This document shows positions 1 through 5,462 of a stretch of 5,462 nt of DNA, in pieces (position 1 is the first letter of the stretch; every line of letters starts with the position of its first letter). Where the stretch lies: contig JAGRHX010000393.1 in assembly GCA_020444775.1 (NCBI GenBank), positions 1 through 5,462 on the forward strand, written 5' to 3'. The notes under the pieces were generated by a model that was not told the DNA's origin, made no database searches, and saw only the letters and a program-made list of their open reading frames with translations. Both the position numbers and the translations under genes were made by a program. The stretch comes from Gammaproteobacteria bacterium. GTDB lineage: Bacteria; Pseudomonadota; Gammaproteobacteria; HK1.

Positions 1-1
1 G

Positions 2-865
2 CTGCCGCTGGCGCGGGCCAGCTTCGAGCACGGCGCCGACACCTTCACGGTGGTGCTGGGTCGATATCTATGCATAGGCATCGTCCTCGGGATCTGGTTG
101 GTCTGGCGTGGAGGCGGCGGTCAGCGAACGCGTCGTGACGCGCACGAGGCGTCGCGCTCTTCGCGCTGTACGTGGCTGGGTGGGATCGCCGGGCTGTGCT
201 TTGCCACCACCTCCTTTGGCACCGTGTATGGATCGCGTTTCATGCCGGTCAGTCTCGTCGTGCTGGTGTTCTATCTCTATCCGGCAATGATCCTGCTCGC
301 GACCTGCTGGCTACGCCGGCGGCGTCCCGGACCGCTGTTGCTCAGCCCGCCGCTGTGCAGCCTGGCCGGTCTGTGGCTGTTGCTCAACGCCGATATGGCG
401 GGCGCGACCGTGGTCGGCGTGCTCTGTGGTCTGGCGGCCGCGATCTCCAATCTGATCCTGTTCCTGCTCATCGAGCTGCGTATGCAACGCTGCGATCCGT
501 TGGCATCCACCGCGCTGGGCTCGCTGCTCGCCGGCAGCGTGGCCGGCGCGCTGATCCTGCTGCGCGGTGAGCTGGCCTTGCCGGGCACGTCGACGGGTTG
601 GCTGCTGCTGGCTTTGACCGTCGGCCTGTTCGCGATCGGTCTGATCTTCATGTTCCTGGCCGTGCAGCGTATCGGCTCGGTGCAGTCGTCCAGCGTGTTG
701 TTCATCGAGCCGGTGATCGCGGTGGCGCTGGCCATTCCATTGCTGGGCGAGCGACTCGGCGCCGGGCAGCTGCTTGGGGCGGCCCTGGTGGTGCTCGCGG
801 TCTTCATGTCGACGCTATGGACCGCTCGCTTGCAAGCCGCGCGGGAGGCCTTGACCCACTCCTGA
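2..865 (+). CDS. EamA/DMT-family transporter, 5' end cut by window edge
   Basis: This is an inner-membrane protein of the drug/metabolite transporter (EamA, formerly DUF6) family, whose members export or import small metabolites; the substrate cannot be told from sequence. The frame is open from base 2 to the TGA at 863-865, giving 287 visible residues. The first visible residues, LPLARASFEHGADTF, look like the interior of the first EamA repeat, so the true start lies left of the window and perhaps 10-25 residues are missing. Family hallmarks seen are many hydrophobic helices, a second repeat starting near base 415 (GVLCGLAAAISNLILF), and the typical C-terminal helix pair containing SSVLFIEPVIAVALAIPLLGE (about 685-755), where the family has a conserved Pro and a Gly-Glu before the last helix. 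The GTG at 50 falls inside this domain and is not a credible start. No clear terminator follows, and the gene seems unrelated to the downstream operon. Confidence 0.87.
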   Translation: MPLARASFEHGADTFTVVLGRYLCIGIVLGIWLVWRGGGGQRTRRDAHEASRSSRCTWLGGIAGLCFATTSFGTVYGSRFMPVSLVVLVFYLYPAMILLATCWLRRRRPGPLLLSPPLCSLAGLWLLLNADMAGATVVGVLCGLAAAISNLILFLLIELRMQRCDPLASTALGSLLAGSVAGALILLRGELALPGTSTGWLLLALTVGLFAIGLIFMFLAVQRIGSVQSSSVLFIEPVIAVALAIPLLGERLGAGQLLGAALVVLAVFMSTLWTARLQAAREALTHS

Positions 866-1435
866 ACGGGCCGATCCACATCGTCCGTACGGCCCTCACG
901 CCGGACCGGATCCGATCGATGGCGGTGGCCAATTCCGTGCTGCTCGCGTCGCTGTCCGGATCATGGGCCTGCTCCGTTCCATGAGGAGCGACTCGATATG
1001 GGATTGGGCAGGAGGAGCTGGGCTGGTACGGGAATCCGATGCGCTGTCGCTCCGGCGGGGCATTTGCCGGCAACACTTCTCAGGTGCCATTGGTCGCGGT
1101 GCCGGCCGGGATCTGCTGAATACTCTCGAACGTTGTTCAGAATAACCGACGTGACCGGTGTGCAACAGCCATGACGGTGGTCATTGACGCGCTGCAAAAG
1201 CAGTATCGACCAACTGCTAGTGGGGCGTCTGGGCTGGTGCGTATCGGCCCGTTGCGAGCATTTCCACAGCGTCTGGCCGGGCGTTCGAATGATGCTTTTT
1301 GTGTGCTGCGCAAAGGCTGCTTCTCGACAAGCCGTAATCTGCGCTTTCTTGCAGAAGAACCTCAATCCACGATACAACCAGCACCCAGGACCTGTGCATC
1401 GGCGCGGTCGTTGGCCGCTCCGAGACGCGCTTCAT

Positions 1436-1487
1436 CGCCTCGAAACGGCGCCTCGAGTCGGCGCTGTGCATCGGCGCTGTGCGTCGG
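1436..1487 (+). repeat. Four-unit 13-bp imperfect tandem array
   Basis: Four consecutive 13-base units can be read: CGCCTCGAAACGG (1436-1448), CGCCTCGAGTCGG (1449-1461), CGCTGTGCATCGG (1462-1474) and CGCTGTGCGTCGG (1475-1487). Units 1 and 2 differ at two positions, and units 3 and 4 at one. All four begin with CGC and end with CGG. The 14-mer CTGTGCATCGGCGC that spans units 3 and 4 (1464-1477) also occurs exactly at 1392-1405, 72 bases upstream. The array is in the gap before the ABC operon. It could be a cluster of protein-binding sites or simply slippage-derived repeat; the sequence alone does not decide. Confidence 0.7.
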
Positions 1488-1526
1488 TGCCGGGATTTCG
1501 GGCCATGTCGCACGCCCGCAGGTGGG

Positions 1527-1556
1527 ACATGACCTTGAACATGACCTTGAACATGA
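1527..1556 (+). repeat. 12-bp tandem repeat, 2.5 copies
   Basis: The unit ACATGACCTTGA occurs twice with no mismatch (1527-1538 and 1539-1550) and is followed by a half copy, ACATGA (1551-1556). It starts 39 bases after the 13-bp array and ends 9 bases before the palindrome at 1566. It is AT-richer than its surroundings. Possible roles are tandem binding sites for an activator or repressor of the downstream transporter operon; this is inference from position. Confidence 0.75.
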
Positions 1557-1565
1557 TCTGTTTTG

Positions 1566-1587
1566 CCATGCGTCGGTCGACGCATGG
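1566..1587. promoter_or_regulatory. 22-bp inverted repeat, candidate operator
   Basis: The arms CCATGCGTCG (1566-1575) and CGACGCATGG (1578-1587) are perfect reverse complements around a 2-base centre (GT). Such length and compactness fit a binding site for a dimeric regulator of the LacI, GntR or TetR kind, which often control sugar-uptake operons. It is centred about 150 bases upstream of the binding-protein start codon, and a perfect TTGACA lies 6 bases further on (1594-1599). A repressor overlapping a promoter is plausible but unproven, because no matching -10 is evident. As RNA it would also fold into a 10-bp stem, but a 2-base loop would strain it, so a DNA site is the better reading. 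Confidence 0.55.
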
Positions 1588-1716
1588 GTGTTGTTGACAG
1601 TCGATCACAGGGTAGCCGGACGCGGTGCGACGGAGCCAAGGGATCGCGCGAAGAACTACAAGAGGCTTTTCGAAAGACCGACAAGAACCAAACCAGTACC
1701 CCGTATGAGCATGGGG

Positions 1717-1722
1717 AGGAGG
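1717..1722 (+). promoter_or_regulatory. Strong Shine-Dalgarno for the binding-protein gene
   Basis: AGGAGG lies 5 bases before the ATG at 1728, within a longer purine run (GGGGAGGAGG, 1713-1722). It fixes this ATG as the start and rules out in-frame upstream starts such as TTG 1563. The preceding CCCCGT (1699-1704) can pair with ATGGGG (1711-1716) to form a small stem beside, but not over, the AGGAGG core. Confidence 0.85.
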
Positions 1723-1727
1723 CGGCG

Positions 1728-3134
1728 ATGAAAGACAAGCGTCCAACTTCGACGACGACGACCGGACCTGGAGATGCACCCGAGAATTCACCCGGAAGTG
1801 CAGCGGAGCATGCATCGGGCACCAGGCAGAGCCGACGTGAGTTCCTCGGAACGAGCGCTTCGTTGGGTGGCGGATTGGCTGCGATTCTGGCAACCGGCCA
1901 GATGCCGGCATTCGCACAGGACCGTGAGTTACGCTTGCTCGCCTGGTCTCACTTCGTCCCCGCCTCCGACGAGGAGCTCGATCGACAGCTCGCGGAGTTT
2001 GGCAAGCAGGCCGGTGTCAAGGTTCGCGCGGACCATATCGCGCATCTGCAGCTACCCGCGGTACTCGCCGGCGAGGTTTCCGGACAGAAGGGGCACGACA
2101 TCGTCAATGTGACGAACTCAAACCCTGATCTGTACGCGGATCACCTCGAAGACATCACCGATCTCTACGACGCCATCGGCAAGGCCGGCGGCGGCTGGAC
2201 CACCGATACCATGGGCAAGACCACCAAGGGCACCCAGACCGCCTTGCCGTGGTACTACATCTCGTTCCCGCTTGCCTATCGCACTGACCTCATCGAGGAG
2301 ATCGGCGAGAAGGTGCCCGAGACCTGGGAAGACGTGCATCGGGTCGGCATGAAGCTGAAGAAGATGGGGCATCCTCTAGGCATTCAGCTCGGTCATTCCA
2401 ACGATTCGAACACCATCAATCGCGGCATAATGTGGTCGTTTGGCGCCAAGCTGGTCGAAGCCGACAGCAAGACCGTGGCGATCAACAGCAAGGAAGCGGT
2501 GGAAGCCTTCAAGTTCGTGCGCGCCCTGTACAAGGACGCCATGGAGGAGGAGGTGCTGGCCTGGGACGATCGCAACAACAACGTCTGTCTGGTCTCCGGC
2601 AAGTGCAGCATGATCCTCAACCCGATCAGCGCCTATCGGTCGGCGGTCACCAGCAAGTCGGTGATCCCCGGTACCGATAAGCTGGTCGCCGATCATCTGA
2701 TGCACGTGTTGCCGCCGGTCGGTCCCGCTGGCCGTCACATGGCCGCGTCGTTCCATGGCATCGGCGTCTGGAAGTTCGCGCAGGAAAAGGAACTGGCGAA
2801 GGAGTTCCTCAAGTTCCACTTCCAGAAGGAGAATCAGGAGAAGCTGTTGGTTGCCAGCACCGGCTATAACCAACCGGTGCTCGCGGACTTCACGGGTCAC
2901 GAGATCTACACCTCTGCTGACGTGTACAAGTTCGCCACCGAGATTGGCAAGTACACCCACTCCTACGGTTGGCCGGGCGTGCCCACAGCCGCGGTACAGA
3001 CCGTGTTCGACCAGTTCCTGCTCCCCGATACGCTGGCCGAGTGTGCGACCGATCGTCTGTCTCCGGAAGAGGCCGTCGCCAAGCTCGAGAGCCAGATGAA
3101 ACGTGTCTATCGGCGATTCGAGCGTCGAGCCTGA
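1728..3134 (+). CDS. Tat-exported ABC solute-binding protein, family 1 (sugar type)
   Basis: This 468-residue protein is an extracytoplasmic solute-binding protein of the family 1/UgpB-MalE class (COG1653-like), which captures sugars, polyols or glycerol phosphates for CUT1 ABC importers. The ATG at 1728 is chosen for the AGGAGG 5 bases upstream. The N-terminus is a twin-arginine signal: a polar, Thr- and Gly-rich n-region of about 34 residues, then S35-R-R-E-F-L-G, a hydrophobic Gly/Ala/Leu stretch, and a likely cut after AFA (residue 63). The mature part opens with RELRLLAWSHF, the usual first strand of this fold. It has a central YRTDLIEEIGEKVPETWEDV segment (184-203), typical of the hinge and start of lobe 2, and FHGIGVWKF (342-350) towards the C-terminal lobe. 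Three cysteines are present (287, 293, 439), the first two close enough to form a disulfide. The permease and ATPase genes follow directly. The ligand is unknown. Confidence 0.93.
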   Translation: MKDKRPTSTTTTGPGDAPENSPGSAAEHASGTRQSRREFLGTSASLGGGLAAILATGQMPAFAQDRELRLLAWSHFVPASDEELDRQLAEFGKQAGVKVRADHIAHLQLPAVLAGEVSGQKGHDIVNVTNSNPDLYADHLEDITDLYDAIGKAGGGWTTDTMGKTTKGTQTALPWYYISFPLAYRTDLIEEIGEKVPETWEDVHRVGMKLKKMGHPLGIQLGHSNDSNTINRGIMWSFGAKLVEADSKTVAINSKEAVEAFKFVRALYKDAMEEEVLAWDDRNNNVCLVSGKCSMILNPISAYRSAVTSKSVIPGTDKLVADHLMHVLPPVGPAGRHMAASFHGIGVWKFAQEKELAKEFLKFHFQKENQEKLLVASTGYNQPVLADFTGHEIYTSADVYKFATEIGKYTHSYGWPGVPTAAVQTVFDQFLLPDTLAECATDRLSPEEAVAKLESQMKRVYRRFERRA

Positions 3135-3173
3135 TCGTCCGCCTGTCTGAGCGGTTGATTCGAGCGGCCCAGG

Positions 3174-3199
3174 CCCGGTCCGGCGTCGGCCGGACCGGG
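3174..3199 (+). promoter_or_regulatory. Intercistronic GC-rich hairpin after the binding-protein gene
   Basis: CCCGGTCCGGC (3174-3184) and GCCGGACCGGG (3189-3199) form a perfect 11-bp stem with a 4-base loop (GTCG), extendable by one G-U pair. It lies 39 bases after the binding-protein stop and 22 bases before the permease start. No U-tract follows, so it is not a classical terminator. Known parallels, such as structures between malE and malF in enteric bacteria, protect the upstream message from 3' exonucleases and reduce expression downstream. The same role is inferred here, giving more binding protein than permease. Confidence 0.75.
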
Positions 3200-3221
3200 T
3201 ACTGGCCATCGGGAGAGCGAA

Positions 3222-4190
3222 ATGGCTGTTGTCGAACATCGAAGCGCGGCGGCGTTGGTGCGTCCACCGTCGAGGCCGATCCTGCGTGGTATGAAGAATT
3301 TCGCGGGGCCGGACCTGGACGGATATTGGTTCGTCATGCCCGCGGCCTTCATCATGGTCGCGCTGATCGTGTATCCGTTCTGCCTCGCCGTGTACTTCAG
3401 CTTGAGCGATGCATTCATCGGTCATGAATCCCAATTCATTGGCCTTGAGAACTTCGTCTACATCATCCAGAACGACGACATCTTCTGGCGGACCGTGCGC
3501 AACACGCTGCTGTTCGCGTTCTTCTCGGTCACCTCCAAGATCGTGCTGGGCATGATGGCGGCACTGTTGCTGCTCAAGGCGACGCGCTTCAAGAAGTTCT
3601 GGCGGGGCTCCATGCTGATCCCCTTTGTTGCGCCGACCGCGCTCACGACCCTGGGCTGGTGGCTGATTTTCGACCCGACCTACAGCCACGTGAACTGGAT
3701 ACTCGAGAACGTCTGGCCCTTCTATGCGCTCGGCATCGGTCCATACCATTGGCTGGGGGATCCGAATCTCGCTCTCGCGGCGTGCATCTTTGTCAACATC
3801 TGGCGTGGGCTGCCCTTCTTCATCATCACCATCCTCGCCGGACTGGTATCGATTCCGCAGTATCTGTACGAGGCCGCGGAGATTGACGGCGCCTCGGCCT
3901 GGCAGCAGTTCTGGAAGATCACGGTGCCGCTGCTGCGACCGATCCTCGCCATCGTGATTCTGTTCTCGACGATCTTCACGCTTGCCGATTTCAATATCGT
4001 GTTCGTGCTCACACGCGGCGGGCCGATGAATTCCACGCACCTGTTCGCGACCTACTCGTATGTGACCGGTATCAGCAACCACGAGATCGGCCTCGGTGCC
4101 GCTATCTCCCTGTTCCTGTTCCCGATCCTCGTCGCGATCGTGATCTTCCTACTGCGTCTGGTACGCCGGGACACTTCCTATGAGCTCTGA
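3222..4190 (+). CDS. ABC transporter permease, MalF/UgpA-like (CUT1)
   Basis: This 322-residue integral membrane protein is one half of the translocation pore of the sugar-type importer. After a cytoplasmic tail of about 33 residues, six hydrophobic segments can be seen, at roughly residues 35-60, 94-118, 128-150, 184-208, 243-265 and 288-312. The ATPase-docking EAA loop is clear: EAAEIDGASAWQQFWK (217-232) followed by ITVPLLRP, with the invariant Gly at 223. The segment LTRGGPMNSTHLFATYSY (263-280) is typical of MalF/UgpA-like (COG1175) permeases. GGGAG at 3211-3215 stands 6 bases before the ATG. An internal Met at residue 24 is possible but has no better ribosome site. It follows the binding-protein gene after 87 bases containing a hairpin, and overlaps the next permease gene by 11 bases. 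Confidence 0.94.
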   Translation: MAVVEHRSAAALVRPPSRPILRGMKNFAGPDLDGYWFVMPAAFIMVALIVYPFCLAVYFSLSDAFIGHESQFIGLENFVYIIQNDDIFWRTVRNTLLFAFFSVTSKIVLGMMAALLLLKATRFKKFWRGSMLIPFVAPTALTTLGWWLIFDPTYSHVNWILENVWPFYALGIGPYHWLGDPNLALAACIFVNIWRGLPFFIITILAGLVSIPQYLYEAAEIDGASAWQQFWKITVPLLRPILAIVILFSTIFTLADFNIVFVLTRGGPMNSTHLFATYSYVTGISNHEIGLGAAISLFLFPILVAIVIFLLRLVRRDTSYEL

Positions 4191-5106
4191 CATCACAGCC
4201 ACCGGGCTCGAAGGCGCGGCACGCCAGGTGCCAGCGCCGACGGCGCTCAATCGGACACCTTCGTGGCGGCGTCGCAAGGCCTTCTACAACTACCTGGGCC
4301 TGCTGCCGTTCATGGCCTTTGCACTGTTCCCCCTCTACATCATGCTGATCACGTCCCTCAAGTCGGACAAGGAGATCAGCAATCTGAGTGTCTCTCCCTT
4401 CTGGGCAACGGGTATCACCCTGGACCAGTATGCCTACCTGGCCGAGAACACCGCGTTCTTCCAGAGCTGGTTGCCCAATACAATCATCGTCGCGCTGGCC
4501 TCGACCATCATCTCGGTCTCGGTCGGCATCCTCGCGGCCTACTCGCTAGCAAGGCTGAAGTTCCGCGGCGTCGAGGTGTTCGGCATTGCGGTGTTCATCA
4601 CCTATCTGGTGCCGCAGCCGCTGCTGTTCATACCGTTGATCGACGTCGTCAACTTCATCGACGACTTCATCCCGATCCGCGACACCTACTGGTCGCTGAT
4701 CATCACCTATCCCACCTTCCTCACGCCGTTCGTCATCTGGCTGCTGTTGGGGTACTTCAAGACGATTCCGGTGGAGGTCGAGGAGTGCGCGTATCTGGAC
4801 GGCTGCTCGCGTCTGGGGGCGTTGTTCAGGGTCGTGCTGCCGATGGCCATGCCCGGCATCATCTGTGCGGTGCTGTTCGCCTTCACGCTGAGCTGGAATG
4901 AGTTCCTGTACTCGCTTGTGTTCATCCAGGCGCAGGAGGCGAAGACCATCGGGGTCGGCGTGTTCACCGAGCTGATTCGTGGTGATGTCTACTATTGGGG
5001 CTCGTTGATGGCGGCCTGTTTCGCTGGGACCCTGCCCATCGTCGTGCTCTATTCATTCTTCATGGATTACTACGTGTCCGGATTGACGTCCGGCGCCATC
5101 AAGTGA
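4180..5106 (+). CDS. ABC transporter permease, MalG/UgpE-like (CUT1)
   Basis: This 308-residue protein is the second membrane subunit, expected to pair with the MalF-like subunit. A basic stretch (WRRRK, 29-33) precedes the first helix, and about six hydrophobic segments follow. SLKSDKEI (59-66) after helix 1 and the Asn-rich entry to helix 2 (SWLPNTIIVALAST) are typical of MalG-like COG0395 members. The EAA loop reads EVEECAYLDGCSRLGALF (199-216) then RVVLPMAMPGI; the invariant Gly is kept (208), but the first Ala of EAA is Cys (203). LSWNEFLYSLVF (237-248) is another family signature. The start codon lies inside the previous gene, with an 11-base overlap and only a weak Shine-Dalgarno match, so translational coupling is likely. 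The C-terminal GLTSGAIK is the characteristic ending of this family, so the gene is complete. Confidence 0.94.
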   Translation: MSSDITATGLEGAARQVPAPTALNRTPSWRRRKAFYNYLGLLPFMAFALFPLYIMLITSLKSDKEISNLSVSPFWATGITLDQYAYLAENTAFFQSWLPNTIIVALASTIISVSVGILAAYSLARLKFRGVEVFGIAVFITYLVPQPLLFIPLIDVVNFIDDFIPIRDTYWSLIITYPTFLTPFVIWLLLGYFKTIPVEVEECAYLDGCSRLGALFRVVLPMAMPGIICAVLFAFTLSWNEFLYSLVFIQAQEAKTIGVGVFTELIRGDVYYWGSLMAACFAGTLPIVVLYSFFMDYYVSGLTSGAIK

Positions 5107-5161
5107 TCCGCGGCGAGTCGAGCGTGTGAAAGAATCGAGCAGGTAGCCAGCCGGACGGTCG

Positions 5162-5186
5162 GCCGACCCTGAACCGCGGGGTCGGC
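5162..5186 (+). promoter_or_regulatory. Intercistronic hairpin between second permease and ATPase
   Basis: GCCGACCCTG (5162-5171) pairs with CGGGGTCGGC (5177-5186) as a 10-bp stem containing one G-U pair, around a 5-base loop (AACCG). It sits in the 118-base gap after the permease stop and ends 38 bases before the ATPase start. No run of T follows, so it is unlikely to end transcription completely. It may act as an RNA-stability or processing element, or as a partial attenuator setting the ratio of permease to ATPase message; this is inferred from its position. Confidence 0.6.
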
Positions 5187-5224
5187 GCCGCCGGAGCTGC
5201 CAGGTTCAGTCGAAGGGGGAGGCG

Positions 5225-5462
5225 ATGGCCGATATCCAACTGATCGACCTGTGGAAGATGTACGGTGACGTGCAGGCGGTGCGTGGCATCAACCTGTACA
5301 TCAACGACGGTGAGTTCATTGCCCTGGTCGGGCCTTCAGGCTGCGGCAAGACCACCACATTGCGCATGATTGCGGGTCTGGAGGATATCTCCAGCGGTGA
5401 GATCGCCATTGCCAACCATGTAGTCAACGAGGTGCGACCGAAGGACCGGGACATCGCGATGG
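5225..5462 (+). CDS. ABC transporter ATPase, MalK/UgpC-like, 3' end cut by window edge
   Basis: The first 79 codons of the nucleotide-binding subunit that powers the importer are visible; the full protein in this family is about 350-380 residues. It starts [19 protein letters not shown], with Tyr13 in the A-loop position that stacks on adenine. Walker A is complete: GPSGCGKTT (36-44), with Lys42. This is followed by [15 protein letters not shown], the standard segment after the P-loop. PKDRDIAM (72-79) is the lead-in to the Q-loop, which lies just beyond the edge, so the Q-loop, ABC signature, Walker B and any C-terminal regulatory (TOBE) domain cannot be judged. The ATG at 5225 is preceded by AAGGGGGAGG (5213-5222). 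The PKDRD motif and the operon context favour the MalK/UgpC/MsmK class of CUT1 ATPases. Confidence 0.94.
   Translation, partial: MADIQLIDLWKMYGDVQAVRGINLYINDGEFIALVGPSGCGKTTTLRMIAGLEDISSGEIAIANHVVNEVRPKDRDIAM

Larger units (their letters stand above)
866..1727. other. Long non-coding gap with a repeat-rich control region
   Basis: About 860 bases separate the EamA gene from the binding-protein gene, and I find no convincing gene on either strand. Open frames here translate to Arg-, Ser-, Cys- and His-rich strings without recognisable domains. Composition is uneven: bases 1291-1380 are about 49% G+C, 1531-1570 about 42% and 1651-1700 about 44%, all lower than the flanking coding DNA. That would suit promoter and leader sequence. 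From about 1390 onwards the gap holds the 13-bp array, the 12-bp repeat and the palindrome listed separately. A perfect -35-like TTGACA lies at 1594-1599, but no good -10 follows at 16-18 bases. No rho-independent terminator is visible for the EamA gene. Confidence 0.6.

Noticed and set aside
50..52. GTG at 50 as the start of the EamA transporter
   Set aside because: The frame stays open to base 2 and the upstream residues (PLARASFEHGADTF) match the family pattern, so the start is outside the window.
868..895. Terminator after the EamA gene from GGGCCG (868-873) and CGGCCC (890-895)
   Set aside because: It has only 6 pairs, a 16-base loop and no T-run afterwards, too weak to call.
998..1174. 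Small 58-codon open frame with AGGAG 9 bases upstream (984-988)
   Set aside because: The ribosome site is fair, but the product is Arg/Cys/Pro-rich without a hydrophobic or domain pattern. Such a short frame is expected by chance, and conservation data would be needed to revive it.
1594..1609. CRP-like site using GATCACA (1603-1609)
   Set aside because: Only the right half-site fits; the left half (TTGAC) does not match TGTGA at the required spacing.
1594..1622. Sigma-70 promoter from the perfect TTGACA at 1594-1599
   Set aside because: At 16-18 bases downstream the sequence is GC-rich (CCGGAC and neighbours) with no TATAAT-like hexamer, so I did not call a promoter.
1171..1731. Open frame of 186 codons on the plus strand in the gap
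   Set aside because: It has no ribosome site of note, an Arg/Ser-rich translation with no domain, runs through all three repeat elements and ends over the next gene's start codon.
1217..1822. Open frame of 201 codons on the minus strand over the repeats and the start of the binding-protein gene
   Set aside because: The translation is low-complexity, Ser/Arg/His-rich and unrecognisable, and it overlaps the N-terminal coding region of a firm gene.
2376..4082. Open frame of 568 codons on the minus strand across the binding-protein and permease genes
   Set aside because: It is antisense to two well-supported genes, spans their intergenic gap, and reads as charged, Arg/Asp/His/Gln-rich sequence with no domain. 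It is a typical shadow in GC-rich DNA.
4263..4901. Open frame of 212 codons in another plus frame inside the MalG-like gene
   Set aside because: It is His/Arg/Gly-rich, wholly inside a gene with clear family motifs, and is a frame shadow.

Overview
The window reads as chromosomal DNA of a fairly GC-rich bacterium, roughly 60% G+C by eye. It is probably a Gram-negative proteobacterium: the solute-binding protein carries a Tat signal with an AxA-type cleavage site and no lipobox, which fits release into a periplasm. No phylogenetic marker is present, so a finer assignment is not supported.

Layout, all on the + strand: (1) the 3' part of an EamA/DMT-family membrane transporter, running off the left edge (2-865). 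(2) A long stretch of about 860 bases without a convincing gene (866-1727). Its second half holds a 13-bp imperfect tandem array, a 12-bp tandem repeat and a 22-bp near-perfect palindrome, clustered upstream of the next operon and looking like a control region. (3) A carbohydrate-type (CUT1/MalEFGK-like) ABC uptake operon: a Tat-exported family 1 solute-binding protein (1728-3134), a MalF/UgpA-like permease (3222-4190), a MalG/UgpE-like permease overlapping it by 11 bases (4180-5106), and the start of a MalK/UgpC-like ATPase cut by the right edge (5225-5462).

How it works together: the binding protein would capture a sugar-like solute in the periplasm and deliver it to the permease heterodimer, whose cytoplasmic EAA loops dock on the ATPase dimer. 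The gaps on either side of the permease pair each hold a strong GC-rich hairpin without a U-tract (3174-3199 and 5162-5186). This suggests the four cistrons are made in unequal amounts from a common transcript. The substrate cannot be deduced, because no catabolic gene or regulator lies in the window.

I see no new biological system here. The operon is a standard transporter. The less ordinary points are the repeat-rich leader, the long N-terminal extension before the Tat motif on a CUT1 binding protein, and the two intercistronic hairpins.
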